From contig CAYNEI010000054.1 of assembly GCA_964396185.1 (NCBI GenBank), positions 1 to 15,701 of the forward strand: a stretch of DNA of 15,701 nt, written 5' to 3'. A model generated the notes under the pieces. The model was not told where the DNA came from, did not search any database, and saw only the letters and a program-made list of their open reading frames with translations. Source of the DNA: CAYNEI01 sp964396185. GTDB taxonomy: Archaea; Thermoplasmatota; SW-10-69-26. The position numbers and the translations under genes were made by a program. Within the stretch, counting starts at the first letter, position 1; every line of letters starts with the position of its first letter. This document shows, piece after piece, positions 6,607 through 15,505 of the stretch.

Positions 6607-7479
6607 TCACCGCAGCCAGGGGTACTTCTTGAACTCGGGCTCCCGGCCCTCGTTGAAGGCGTTGCGACCCTCTTGGCCCTCCTCGGTCTGGTAGAAGAGC
6701 CGGGTCATCTGGCCGGCGAGCACCTGGAGGCCGGTCTGGCCGTCCAGGTCCGCGTTCATGGCGGCCTTGCACGCCGCGATGGCGGTCGGGCTCTTGGTGA
6801 GGATCTCGCGGGCCCAGTTCACACCCTCCTGCTCGAGCTCGTCGCGGGGCACGACGTGGTTGACCATGCCCATCTCGTGGGCTTGCTCGGCGGTGTACTG
6901 GCGGCATAGGAACCAGATCTCCCGGGCGCGCTTCTGGCCGATCTGGCGAGCCAGGCTGGCCGAGCCGTAGCCGGCATCGAAGCTGCCCACGATGGGGCCG
7001 GTCTGGCCGAAGCGTGCACCCTCGGCGGCCAGGGTCAGATCGCAGACGATGTGGAGCACATGACCGCCGCCGATGGCGTAGTCGGGCACGAGCGCGATGA
7101 CGGGCTTGGGCATCTCGCGCATGGTGCGCTGGAGTTTGAGCACGTTGAGCCGGGGTGCTCCGTCGCTGCCCACATACCCGCTCTCGCCGCGGGCCTTCTG
7201 GTCACCGCCGGCGCAGAACGCGTGCACGCCGTCGGTGGGGCTGGGCCCGTTGCCGGTCAAGAGCACGCAGCCGATGGAGCTGTCTTCGTGGGCATCGTCC
7301 ATGGCTTCCTGCATCTCGAAGAGGGTGTCCGGCCGGAAGGCGTTGCGCACCTCGGGCCGGTTGAACGCGATGCGCGCGATCCCCCCGGCCTTGTGGTACG
7401 TGATGTCCTCGTAGGCCTGGACCTCTTCCCATTCGGCGTCGCTCTCCTTGAGTTGTCGCTGGACGTGATCCGCGGTCAT
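6607..7479 (-). CDS. menB: 1,4-Dihydroxy-2-naphthoyl-CoA synthase MenB
   Basis: Crotonase-fold enzyme, 290 aa, that closes the second ring of o-succinylbenzoyl-CoA to give DHNA-CoA. Motifs: F-N-R-P-E-V-R-N-A-F at 39-48, F-C-A-G-G-D-Q at 88-94 (oxyanion hole), G-Y in the flexible loop at 101-102, G-G-G-H at 137-140, F-G-Q-T-G-P at 157-162, S-F-D-A-G-Y-G at 166-172 and a C-terminal P-W-L-R. Glycine at 161, where type II enzymes carry aspartate, marks a type I MenB that uses bound bicarbonate as base. A small oddity is V-P-D-Y-A before GGGH, where most members have a glycine in place of D133. Its ATG overlaps the menD stop (ATGA) and is preceded by a strong GGAGG, so translation is both coupled and independently initiated. 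Confidence 0.96.
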   Translation of the reverse strand: MTADHVQRQLKESDAEWEEVQAYEDITYHKAGGIARIAFNRPEVRNAFRPDTLFEMQEAMDDAHEDSSIGCVLLTGNGPSPTDGVHAFCAGGDQKARGESGYVGSDGAPRLNVLKLQRTMREMPKPVIALVPDYAIGGGHVLHIVCDLTLAAEGARFGQTGPIVGSFDAGYGSASLARQIGQKRAREIWFLCRQYTAEQAHEMGMVNHVVPRDELEQEGVNWAREILTKSPTAIAACKAAMNADLDGQTGLQVLAGQMTRLFYQTEEGQEGRNAFNEGREPEFKKYPWLR

Positions 7480-9266
7480 CTGGGTCCTCCTTGGGTGTCG
7501 CTGTCTCGGGTGGCCGCTTGGACCTGGGCGGTGAGCTCCGCGTGACGCTGGCGGTTCTCCTCCCGGTCGCTGGGCACCTCGAGGATGATGGGGCCCTCGT
7601 CGTCGAGGGCGTCCTGGAAGGCCTGGGCGAAGGCGCCCGGGCCCTTCGTTCGCGTGAACGGGATGCTGTGGAGCTCAGCCAGGGTGGCCAGGTCCCGGCC
7701 GTGGGGGGTGGCGAAGTGGGGGGTGAAGGCGGGCTCGTGGTCCCGGATGGGTAGCTGGTGGAAGATGGCGCCACCGTCGTTCTGGATGGCCACCAGCACG
7801 AGCGGCAGGCCCTCCTCGCGGATGGCTTGCAGGCCGTTGTTGTCGTGGAGCATGGCCAGATCACCGACGACGGCCACGGTGGGTCCGTGGGCCGCTGCGA
7901 TGCCGGCTGCCGTGCTCACGATGCCGTCGATGCCGCTGGCGCCCCGGTTGGCCAGCACGTGGATCGCCTCGTCGCGGGCGGGCGCGAAGGCGTCCAGGTC
8001 CCGGATGGGCATGCTGTTCGACACGAAGAGCGCCCGGTCGCTGGGCAGCCGGTCGACCACGGCGCGCAGGACGGTGGCCTCGAAGGGGTGGCGGGTGAGC
8101 TCTTCCTCGATGAGCTCGCCAGCGCGCTGATCACGGGCGCGCCACCCAGCTTCCCAGGCTGGATCAGCGAGCCGGTCCAAGCGGCTGGCCAGCCCAGTGA
8201 GCGCGTGAGCCAGATCACAGGCGTGGACGGTGGACGCGGTGGCCAGGTGGTCCGGATGGCGGCCCGGTTCGGCCAGCACCACGGTGGGAACGTCCTGCCA
8301 GGCTTGGAGGGTGTGGGAGACGTGCTTGCTTGTTGGCGAGCGGCCCACCCGGAGGACCATGTCCGGGGCCAGGGCCTGGATGGTGGCTGGATCGGAGAGC
8401 CAGAGGTCAGCATGCGCCAGGGCGTGGTCCGTTGCACCGGGGGTGAACCGGGCTCCGCTGAGCGGGTCGGCGATGAGTGGGTAGCCCGTGGTCTGGGCGA
8501 GCTGGATGGCTGCCGGCCCGGTGGCCTGGGGGTCCAGGGTGGGCCCGGCCACGATCACGCCGCGCGCGTGGGCTTCGAGCTGGTCAGCCAGGGTGTCCAG
8601 GCTGGCTGGGTCCATGCGTGGGGTGGGGTGCTGGATGCGGGTGAACGGGGTGGCCCCTGGGCGGCCGTGGGCGGCCAGGGGGTGGGCTTGGGCGAAGCCG
8701 TCTGGGATGTCGCCTGGCACGGGGGTGGGTTCCAGGGGCTTGTCGAAGGGGAGGTTGAGGTGAACTGGCCCCGGGGGGTGGCCGGTGGCCTCGGCCACGG
8801 CCCGGCAGGCCAGCGCGCGCAAGTGGCGCAGCGCGGGGTCCGTGATGGTGGGTGGGCTGAGCTCGTGGAAGGCGCGCACGTGGTCCCCGAAGAGCTTGAC
8901 CTGGTCGATGGCCTGGTTGGCATCCTGGCCCCGCAAGCGGGGGGGCCGGTCCGCAGTGAGGGCGATGAGCGGCACATGTGCCTGGTGGGCCTCCACGATG
9001 GCGGGGTGGAGGTTGACCGCGGCCGTGCCGCTGGTGGTGATCACGCCCGCCGGTGCCCCCGTGGCCTTGCCGATGCCCAAGGCCATGAAGGAAGCCGAGC
9101 GCTCGTCGATGAGGGTGTGGAGTGTGATGGACGGGTGGTCGTGGGCGGCCAGCACGAGCGGGGTCGAGCGCGAGCCAGGGGACAGGGTGATGTGCGCCAC
9201 GGCGCAGCGGGCGAGCTCGTCGATGAGCGCGGTGGCCCAGAGCTCGTTGCGGTTGGCCCAGGGCAT
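7476..9266 (-). CDS. menD: SEPHCHC synthase MenD (2-oxoglutarate decarboxylase)
   Basis: Thiamine-diphosphate enzyme, 596 aa, that joins isochorismate and 2-oxoglutarate to SEPHCHC, the first committed menaquinone step. Motifs: L-S-P-G-S-R-S-T-P-L at 28-37, D-E-R-S-A-S-F at 54-60 with the ThDP-activating E55, T-S-G-T-A-A-V-N at 78-85, A-D-R-P-P at 105-109, S-N-S-M-P-I-R-D at 416-423, A-N-R-G-A-S-G-I-D-G at 439-448, and the ThDP/Mg motif G-D-L-A-M-L-H-D-N-N at 468-477 with N-D-G-G at 496-499. All key residues are present at normal family length. It starts with ATG overlapping the menF TGA by one base (TGATG), so coupling to menF is likely. Confidence 0.97.
   Translation of the reverse strand: MPWANRNELWATALIDELARCAVAHITLSPGSRSTPLVLAAHDHPSITLHTLIDERSASFMALGIGKATGAPAGVITTSGTAAVNLHPAIVEAHQAHVPLIALTADRPPRLRGQDANQAIDQVKLFGDHVRAFHELSPPTITDPALRHLRALACRAVAEATGHPPGPVHLNLPFDKPLEPTPVPGDIPDGFAQAHPLAAHGRPGATPFTRIQHPTPRMDPASLDTLADQLEAHARGVIVAGPTLDPQATGPAAIQLAQTTGYPLIADPLSGARFTPGATDHALAHADLWLSDPATIQALAPDMVLRVGRSPTSKHVSHTLQAWQDVPTVVLAEPGRHPDHLATASTVHACDLAHALTGLASRLDRLADPAWEAGWRARDQRAGELIEEELTRHPFEATVLRAVVDRLPSDRALFVSNSMPIRDLDAFAPARDEAIHVLANRGASGIDGIVSTAAGIAAAHGPTVAVVGDLAMLHDNNGLQAIREEGLPLVLVAIQNDGGAIFHQLPIRDHEPAFTPHFATPHGRDLATLAELHSIPFTRTKGPGAFAQAFQDALDDEGPIILEVPSDREENRQRHAELTAQVQAATRDSDTQGGPR
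7485..7492 (-). promoter_or_regulatory. Strong Shine-Dalgarno site of menB
   Basis: AAGGAGGA on the - strand, 6 nt before the menB ATG and inside the last codons of menD. It is the clearest ribosome binding site in the men operon and fixes the menB start. Confidence 0.8.
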
Positions 9267-10750
9267 CAGGGCACCTCTGGCACACCCAGGGCCCGGGCCA
9301 CGGGTTCGAGCTTGAGCCGGGTCTCATCCCACTCGGCTTGGGCCTGGGAGCCGTCGACCAGGCCAGCCCCCGCGAAGAGCCGCCACCGCTGGCCCGTGAG
9401 CAGAGCACAGCGCAGGCTGGGGGCGAAGGCCCCGTCGCCGCGGGCATCGAACCAGCCCACGGGCCCGGCGTACCAGCCTCGCTCGAAGGGCTCCAGGCGC
9501 GAGAGCAGCTGTCTGGCTGGCTGGGTGGGGGTGCCGCACACGGCTGGCGTGGGGTGGAGCTGCTCGACCACGTCGAGGATGTGCTGGCCCGGCTTGAGGC
9601 GCGCATAGATGGATCGCTCAAGGTGCTGGACGCGGTTGAGCCGGAGCACGGCGGTCTCGCGCCCCACCTCGACATGGGCGCTGATGGCCCGGAGGCGCTT
9701 GCGCATGTCGTCCACGACGAGCTGGTGCTCGGCGCGGTCCTTGGCGTTGCTGGCCAGGTGCCTTGCCAGGCGCTGGTCCTCGGCCTCGCTTGTGCCCCGG
9801 GGCACGCTGCCGGCGACGGCTTGGCCCTCGAAGACCTCGCCACGCACCGTGCCGATGAGCTCCGGGGAGGCGCCGACCAGGACAGCGCCTGGTTCGGGCT
9901 CGAAGAGGTGGACCGTGGTCCCCGGGTTCTCGCGGCGGAGGTTGCCGAGCAGCACGGTGGGATCAGGCGGGGATGGGGCGTCCAGGTCGAGGGTGCGGGC
10001 GAGCACGGCCTTGGCGAGCTGGCCCTTCTCGATGCGCGCGAGCACCTCGCCGACCGCCTCGTCCCAGGCTCGCCGGGGGCTGGTGCCCGCAAGCGTGGGG
10101 ATCGCGTGCTCGCTTGGCCCCTTGGGTGGGGGCTGGGCGATGACTTGGAGGGCTTGGTCCAGGGCCTGCTCGGCTAAGCCCTGGCCGGCGCGCCGGCTCT
10201 CGCCGGAGGGGATGCGGACCGTGGCGCTGAGCCGGGTGGCCTCCGGCGTGGCGGTGAGCTCGAGGGCCGGGAGCTGGAAGCGCGCGGTCGGGAAGGCCTG
10301 CCAGGCCCCGGTGGCCTCGTGCTCCGGGTGGAAGGCCAGGCCACCGTAGAGGCGCGGCGGCGGCCCCTGCTCGTCGGAGGCGATGGAGGCGAGCAGCGCG
10401 TCTGCTTTCGCGCGCAGGACCGCGGTCCGCTCGCTGGCGTGTTCCAAGCGCGTGGGTGGCGCGCCAGCATCGCCGTTGAGGCCGCCGTGGCCGTTGACGC
10501 CGTTGGCGCTCTTGGTCTCGCCTTGGCGCTGGATCGGGGCTCGCAGCGCGATGGTCGCGGCAGCGCCCACGCCAGCAGACCACGCCTCACCGAGCTCCCA
10601 GAACACCCGCGGGACCCCAGGCGCGCGGCGCAGGAAGACCTCAGGCTCGCACGGCTCGACGGTGGTGGTGGCGCGGGCCAACCGGCCCGCCTGCGAGCCC
10701 GGCTGGCTCGCACGCGCGCCGACGAGCTCGAGCAGGCGCCTGGGGAGCAC
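9266..10750 (-). CDS. menF: Isochorismate synthase MenF
   Basis: Chorismate-utilising enzyme that isomerises chorismate to isochorismate with Mg. Numbering from the longest frame (TTG 10822, 518 aa): general base K271 in L-A-K-A-V-L-A-R, V-G-A-S-P-E-L at 316-322, A-G-S-V-P-R-G at 337-343, D-R-A-E-H-Q-L-V-V-D-D at 362-372, L-H-P-T-P-A-V-C-G-T-P at 422-432, and G-A-G-L-V-D-G-S at 485-492 before the E-W-D-E-T metal-site helix. Starts possible are TTG 10822, ATG 10783 and GTG 10750. I prefer GTG 10750 (494 aa): a TATA-like box lies about 26 nt upstream, and the two earlier starts fall inside a hairpin. Homology begins only around residue 49. An Asn/Gly-rich insert (residues 98-123) looks disordered. 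First gene of the men operon. Confidence 0.9.
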   Translation of the reverse strand: MLPRRLLELVGARASQPGSQAGRLARATTTVEPCEPEVFLRRAPGVPRVFWELGEAWSAGVGAAATIALRAPIQRQGETKSANGVNGHGGLNGDAGAPPTRLEHASERTAVLRAKADALLASIASDEQGPPPRLYGGLAFHPEHEATGAWQAFPTARFQLPALELTATPEATRLSATVRIPSGESRRAGQGLAEQALDQALQVIAQPPPKGPSEHAIPTLAGTSPRRAWDEAVGEVLARIEKGQLAKAVLARTLDLDAPSPPDPTVLLGNLRRENPGTTVHLFEPEPGAVLVGASPELIGTVRGEVFEGQAVAGSVPRGTSEAEDQRLARHLASNAKDRAEHQLVVDDMRKRLRAISAHVEVGRETAVLRLNRVQHLERSIYARLKPGQHILDVVEQLHPTPAVCGTPTQPARQLLSRLEPFERGWYAGPVGWFDARGDGAFAPSLRCALLTGQRWRLFAGAGLVDGSQAQAEWDETRLKLEPVARALGVPEVP

Positions 10751-10772
10751 AGCGGGCCACCAGGCACACCCT

Positions 10773-10778
10773 CTAAAA
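10773..10778 (-). promoter_or_regulatory. Putative TATA box of the men operon
   Basis: TTTTAG on the - strand, centred 25.5 nt before GTG 10750. With the usual archaeal TATA-to-start distance, the transcript would begin at or just before the GTG, a leaderless mRNA. The box lies against the outer stem of the first hairpin of the array (10783-10831), so structure and promoter abut. Confidence 0.5.
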
Positions 10779-10782
10779 GGCA

Positions 10783-10831
10783 TTCCCACCCACTGCAACG
10801 TTGGGGCAGTTGTGCCGTTCAAGGGTGGGAA
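10783..10831. repeat. Inverted repeat, 9-bp outer stem with inner hairpin
   Basis: TTCCCACCC (10783-10791) pairs perfectly with GGGTGGGAA (10823-10831). Directly inside, ACTGC (10792-10796) pairs with GCAGT (10806-10810). The longest menF frame would start inside it, which is one reason to doubt the upstream starts. Confidence 0.75.
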
Positions 10832-10833
10832 AG

Positions 10834-10846
10834 GGGTCCACGACCC
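10834..10846. repeat. Small inverted repeat
   Basis: GGGTC (10834-10838) and GACCC (10842-10846) with a 3-nt loop. Perfect but short; on its own it could be chance. Confidence 0.5.
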
Positions 10847-10870
10847 TGGCGGGCCGCGGTGGAACGCGAG

Positions 10871-10910
10871 GATGGAACTTCAAGCGAGTTGCAGCCCGCT
10901 TGCATCCATC
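10871..10910. repeat. Inverted repeat, 6+6 bp with internal loop
   Basis: GATGGA (10871-10876) pairs with TCCATC (10905-10910), and CAAGCG (10881-10886) with CGCTTG (10897-10902). The internal loop is 4/2 nt and the apical loop 10 nt. Confidence 0.75.
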
Positions 10911-10967
10911 CAGCGTCGGTCCTACCGCCGCGACCGGTGCAGATGGCGCGGTCGCGGCGGACCGCTG
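10911..10967. repeat. Inverted repeat, perfect 12-bp stem with outer extension
   Basis: 10925-10936 pairs perfectly with 10949-10960 (arm CCGCCGCGACCG) around a 12-nt loop. Outside it, CAGCG (10911-10915) and GGT (10918-10920) can pair with ACC-GCTG (10961-10967). The CGCTG at 10963-10967 is shared with the next structure, so the two outer stems exclude each other. Confidence 0.85.
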
Positions 10968-11028
10968 AGGCCTTCTCCGACTCGAACTCGACCGCCGCAC
11001 GGTAAACGCGGCGATCGAGTCCTCAGCG
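10963..11028. repeat. Nested inverted repeat, 8-bp outer and 12-bp inner stem
   Basis: The inner arms 10986-10997 and 11009-11020 pair with one mismatch (ACTCGACCGCCG against CGGCGATCGAGT) around an 11-nt loop. The outer arms CGCTGAGG (10963-10970) and CCTCAGCG (11021-11028) are perfect and abut the right inner arm, so the helices could stack. Confidence 0.8.
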
Positions 11029-11031
11029 CTA

Positions 11032-11066
11032 CCCGAGCCGCGCTCCGTTGGGCCGCGCGGCTCGGG
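11032..11066. repeat. Inverted repeat, perfect 12-bp stem
   Basis: CCCGAGCCGCGC (11032-11043) and GCGCGGCTCGGG (11055-11066) around an 11-nt loop. Confidence 0.9.
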
Positions 11067-11069
11067 GCG

Positions 11070-11105
11070 CGCAGGAAGCCGATGAGGATCGCACGGCTTC
11101 CTGCG
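11070..11105. repeat. Inverted repeat, perfect 12-bp stem
   Basis: CGCAGGAAGCCG (11070-11081) and CGGCTTCCTGCG (11094-11105) around a 12-nt loop. Confidence 0.9.
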
Positions 11106-11106
11106 A

Positions 11107-11127
11107 GTACGGCCCGTTCGGCCGTAC
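11107..11127. repeat. Inverted repeat, perfect 8-bp stem
   Basis: GTACGGCC (11107-11114) and GGCCGTAC (11120-11127) around a 5-nt loop (CGTTC). It begins one base after the previous hairpin ends. Confidence 0.9.
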
Positions 11128-11130
11128 CGA

Positions 11131-11162
11131 CTGAGCGTCCGCGTCACGGTGTCGACGGACGC

Positions 11163-11166
<4 letters not shown>
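11131..11166 (-). terminator. Inverted repeat overlapping the gdhA stop codon
   Basis: CTGAGCGTCCG (11131-11141) and CGGACGCTCAG (11156-11166), a perfect 11-bp stem with a 14-nt loop. The right arm contains the gdhA TGA (11165-11163). Position suggests a role at the gdhA mRNA 3' end (termination, stability or ribosome release), but no U-tract follows, so the terminator label is by position only. Confidence 0.5.
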
Positions 11167-12407
<1,241 letters not shown>

Positions 12408-12415
12408 GGGCTAGG

Positions 12416-12421
12416 ACCTCC
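12416..12421 (-). promoter_or_regulatory. Shine-Dalgarno site of gdhA
   Basis: GGAGGT on the - strand, 8 nt before ATG 12407. It implies a leadered transcript, unlike the leaderless-looking men operon and rli1. A weak TATA-like stretch at 12461-12470 (ATACCTTCAA) would give a leader of about 30 nt. Confidence 0.7.
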
Positions 12422-12505
12422 AGGTACGTTGGGGTTGGCCGCGGTAACGGATGGGTCTACTTGAAGGTATCCTGCTTGGCTGGGCGCCCTGCTCTGCAGG
12501 CTTGC

Positions 12506-13546
12506 TCAGAACTGCGGGATCAGCGGGCTGGTCCCGTAGTAGGCCAAGAGCGGGGCCAGGAAGCCGATGAGCGCGCCGCCGTTTAGCGCAGGGAGCCCTG
12601 CGTGTGGTTTGCCCTTGAGAACGGCCCACATGAGCACGCCGAAGCCGAGCGTCGCGCCCACCAGCGTGGAGAGCGCAACGAAGAGCTCCGGTGCGAGCCC
12701 GGCGGCCTGCTCGACCGTGGCGGTCTGGTCGCGCAGGAAGATCAGCGAGGAGACCACGAGCACGCCTGGGATCACGATGTCGCCCAAACCCATGAACAGG
12801 GCGTCGCGGCTCCCGTCGTCCTCGCTTGGCTCGGGAGCGACCCGCCAGGGAGGCTCGTCGATGCGGTCCGGATCCTTGAACCGTGCGCCTTCCAGGAAGC
12901 TGTAGCCGCGGACCTTCGGGATGACGAGCATGACCGGCAGACGCAGGTCCATGACCTGGTCGGCCAGGTCGATCATGTGCTTGGTTCGGTAGACGGCGAT
13001 GAAGTCGTAGACCGCGAAGGCGACGAGCAGGACCAGAGCGGGCACGATGCCGAAGCTGAACCCGAACAGGCCCGTGGCGGCCGCCGCCGTGGCGATCCCA
13101 GCCAGGTCCACCACGTACCATTCAGGGTAGTAGTAGAGCAAGCCGACGAGCACGCCGCTGCCGACCAGGCTGGCCCCCAGGCTGGCGGTGAAGGAGACGC
13201 CGGGGATCTGCACGAGCATGGGCTGGTAGACGTAGGCCAACGTGAGGAAGACCGCTCCCAGGATGACGTACTGGATGATCTTCTGGAGACCGAGCTTGGC
13301 CACGAGCAGGATCGCGAACGTGAACACGATGACGAGCACGAGGTAGAGCAGCGGGTTGGTCGGGTCGTCCGGGTTCTCGAAGGCCGGGGGGATCTCGGTG
13401 TGCAGGGCCTCGGCCAACAGCATGGCGAGCAGGATCGTGCCGACGAAGATGACTCCCATGATGACCGCCGAGCGCACGTCCCCGCCACCGATCTCCGGCG
13501 GCGCAGCCTCGTCGTTGGCAACCTGCGCGTCGGCTGGCTCTGCCAT
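12506..13546 (-). CDS. Presenilin/signal-peptide-peptidase-like intramembrane aspartyl protease (family A22)
   Basis: 346 aa with about nine transmembrane segments, like the archaeal presenilin homologues. It cleaves peptide bonds inside the membrane. Active-site motifs: Y-D at 180-181 (in A-V-Y-D-F), G-L-G-D at 253-256 (in F-M-G-L-G-D-I-V-I-P) and P-A-L at 319-321 (in G-L-P-A-L-N-G-G). The two aspartates D181 and D256 and the PAL motif are all intact. A hydrophilic loop (about 210-248, rich in Pro, Asp, Glu) between the catalytic helices is where presenilins are auto-cleaved. The N-terminal 22 residues are hydrophilic. It begins 27 nt downstream of the surface-protein gene on the same strand, so the two probably share a transcript. 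The start has no strong Shine-Dalgarno site. Confidence 0.93.
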   Translation of the reverse strand: MAEPADAQVANDEAAPPEIGGGDVRSAVIMGVIFVGTILLAMLLAEALHTEIPPAFENPDDPTNPLLYLVLVIVFTFAILLVAKLGLQKIIQYVILGAVFLTLAYVYQPMLVQIPGVSFTASLGASLVGSGVLVGLLYYYPEWYVVDLAGIATAAAATGLFGFSFGIVPALVLLVAFAVYDFIAVYRTKHMIDLADQVMDLRLPVMLVIPKVRGYSFLEGARFKDPDRIDEPPWRVAPEPSEDDGSRDALFMGLGDIVIPGVLVVSSLIFLRDQTATVEQAAGLAPELFVALSTLVGATLGFGVLMWAVLKGKPHAGLPALNGGALIGFLAPLLAYYGTSPLIPQF

Positions 13547-13573
13547 CTCGCCGCCAGGACCCAGGGCGGACTA

Positions 13574-15505
13574 CTAATCCTTTCCCTTGCGCCGATGCAC
13601 ACCGACCACGGCGCCGGAGAGGCCGAGCAGCAGGAGCAACGAGGCTGCCGCCATGGGGAGCGGGAACGACGTGGTCGGATCTCCGTCTGGCGTCGGGGCG
13701 CCGCCGCCGTCGAAGGGGCCCGGGGGCTGGTCGCCTGGCGCCACGGGGGCCAGGTTGTCGATGGACACGTCCTCGACGAGCCGGGTGGCCGACCCACCTG
13801 GGCCCTGTGCGTTCACGCGGAGCAAGTAGAGGCCATCCGGGAGGCTGCGGGTGTCCCAGGCCAGTGGCGGCTGGCTCGAGCTGCCCACCTCCGTCCAGGA
13901 AGCTCCTCCATCCCGGCTGACCGACACCGTGACCAGGGCCACGCTCTCGCTTGGGGTCCAACTCAGCTCGACGGTCCCCTGCAGCCGGCTCCCTGGCAGA
14001 GGCCACTGAAGATCAAGTTGCGGGCTTGCCGCTGGCTCGCCGCCGCCGGTGCTGGTCCACGTGATCACCTCGGACCACTCGCCCGGGTTGCCTTGCTCGT
14101 CCACGCCGCGCACCCGGCCCTCCCACGGGCCTGCCGGCTCGCTGGGAGCCTGTGCGCTCGTGCCGTTGACCGGGATCGCGCGCCAGTCCCCCTGACCTGC
14201 TGGCCGGGCTTGTGCCTCGTACCAGCCAGCCTCTCCCATGGGCTGCCAGGCCAGCCTCCCAGGCCGATCCGCTGTTGGCTGGCCCGGTGGGGCCGGGCCG
14301 ACGAGGTCCAAGCTCACGCGCAAGACGTCTGTCCCTTGGGACTGCACGAGGCCCGGGGCCAGATCGCGCTCGAGCTGGGTGGAGAGCTCCACCACCGCCC
14401 CGTGACGAAGCGGCAGCAGCCCCTGGGCCAGCTCGCCGTGGAAGACGCGCTGCTCGCCGTCCATGCCGGAGAGGGTGAACGCGACGCGCTGCTGGCCGTC
14501 GACCACGAGCCAGGCCCGCTCGTACCCCGACCCGTTGGCCACCGCGAGCCGGGCCAAGAGAGGGTAGCGAGGCGAGAGGGAGCCGTCCTCGTGGGTCAGC
14601 GTGGCTGGGCCGGCGGTGAGCTCGAGGCTGGCCTCCCCAAGCCGCGTCGGCGAGGCCAGCACCACGTGGTCCGAGCCGGCCTCGCTGGCCGCACCGAAGG
14701 CGCCAGCAAGCGTAGGGTCCAACTCGTAGCGCCTAGCTTGTCCCTCCACCACGAGCTCGAGGGTCACGGTCTCGTCCGAGAAGGGATCCCCGAAGAGCCG
14801 TGCGCTCAGCTGGTCCACGACGAGGGCGCGGTCGATGAGCTGGATGGCCGCCAGGCTGGAGCCTCCGGGACGGACATCGAGCACCACGGGGCCGTCCGGG
14901 GCTCTAAGGGCCACGCGGTCGGGGTCGCGCGTGTCGCCCTCGAGCACCAGGCCAGGGGTGAGGCTCACCGGGAACGGCGCCGTGTCCCCGGCGAGGCGTG
15001 CGCCCGTATCACCGAACAGCGAGACCTGGACAGCCAGGGCCCCGTCTGCTGCCAAGAGACGCGCCCCGGTGGCTCGGCCGTGGCGCCAGGGCCCGTCCAC
15101 CACGATGGTCGCACCCGGGACCGTCTGCTCCCCGTCAGGCCAGCTCACCGTGCACGCGCCCTGCTCGCACAGGATCCGCGCCAGCACGGTGCCTGAGGGT
15201 GCGCGCACCAGCACCCCGTCGACCACGCCCTGCTCTGAGACCACCACGAGCGGGCCCGAGACGGTGAGCTCATGGCCACCGGCGCTGGCGTGGATGTCCG
15301 TGTCCCCGATGTGCCAGGGGCCCTCGGGATCGAAGGCACCGCTCGTGGAAGCGTTGGGGCTGGCGGTCGAGGCAAGCAGCAGCGAGCCTGATGGGCCTTC
15401 AGGGACCTTCTCGGCCGCTGGTGGGCTCGTGGCATCAGGAGGCTGGAGCGCCGAGGTGCCGCTGACCACGACCAGCGCGATCAACAGCAGGGTCCAGGCT
15501 CGCAT
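13574..15505 (-). CDS. Large membrane-anchored surface protein with Ig/fibronectin-like repeats
   Basis: 643 aa. A short signal peptide (M-R-A-W-T-L-L-L-I-A-L-V-V-V-S-G) leads into a Pro/Ser/Thr/Ala-rich linker, then a long beta-rich region to about 420. About 430-505 resembles a fibronectin type III domain (W-Y-E-A-Q-A-R-P, then V-R-G-V-D-E-Q-G-N-P-G-E-W-S). About 510-600 looks like an Ig-like domain of the S-x-D-G-G-A-S-W-T type ending V-S-I-D-N-L-A-P. A Pro/Gly/Asp linker follows, then a hydrophobic helix (about 613-634) and H-R-R-K-G-K-D, so it is a type I membrane protein facing outward. No enzyme motif seen. It ends in tandem TAG TAG. Start ATG 15505 lacks a Shine-Dalgarno site; a weak TATA-like box (minus-strand CGCTTG at 15531-15536) about 28 nt upstream would allow a leaderless mRNA. 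Confidence 0.8.
   Translation of the reverse strand: MRAWTLLLIALVVVSGTSALQPPDATSPPAAEKVPEGPSGSLLLASTASPNASTSGAFDPEGPWHIGDTDIHASAGGHELTVSGPLVVVSEQGVVDGVLVRAPSGTVLARILCEQGACTVSWPDGEQTVPGATIVVDGPWRHGRATGARLLAADGALAVQVSLFGDTGARLAGDTAPFPVSLTPGLVLEGDTRDPDRVALRAPDGPVVLDVRPGGSSLAAIQLIDRALVVDQLSARLFGDPFSDETVTLELVVEGQARRYELDPTLAGAFGAASEAGSDHVVLASPTRLGEASLELTAGPATLTHEDGSLSPRYPLLARLAVANGSGYERAWLVVDGQQRVAFTLSGMDGEQRVFHGELAQGLLPLRHGAVVELSTQLERDLAPGLVQSQGTDVLRVSLDLVGPAPPGQPTADRPGRLAWQPMGEAGWYEAQARPAGQGDWRAIPVNGTSAQAPSEPAGPWEGRVRGVDEQGNPGEWSEVITWTSTGGGEPAASPQLDLQWPLPGSRLQGTVELSWTPSESVALVTVSVSRDGGASWTEVGSSSQPPLAWDTRSLPDGLYLLRVNAQGPGGSATRLVEDVSIDNLAPVAPGDQPPGPFDGGGAPTPDGDPTTSFPLPMAAASLLLLLGLSGAVVGVHRRKGKD

Noticed and set aside
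7758..9608. A 616-codon + strand frame antisense to menD and menF
   Set aside because: Shadow of menD/menF codon bias; the - strand frames hold complete catalytic motifs.
11044..11054. GTTGGGC in the loop of hairpin 11032-11066, matching the attC 3' core consensus
   Set aside because: It lies in an apical loop and not outside a stem, with no partner core; the array hairpins lack the attC layout.
12602..15196. An 864-codon open frame on the + strand antisense to the A22 protease and surface protein genes
   Set aside because: Its sequence is low-complexity, rich in Arg, Gly, His and Ala without domains, as expected from the complement of high-GC codons; the - strand genes carry clear motifs and membrane helices.
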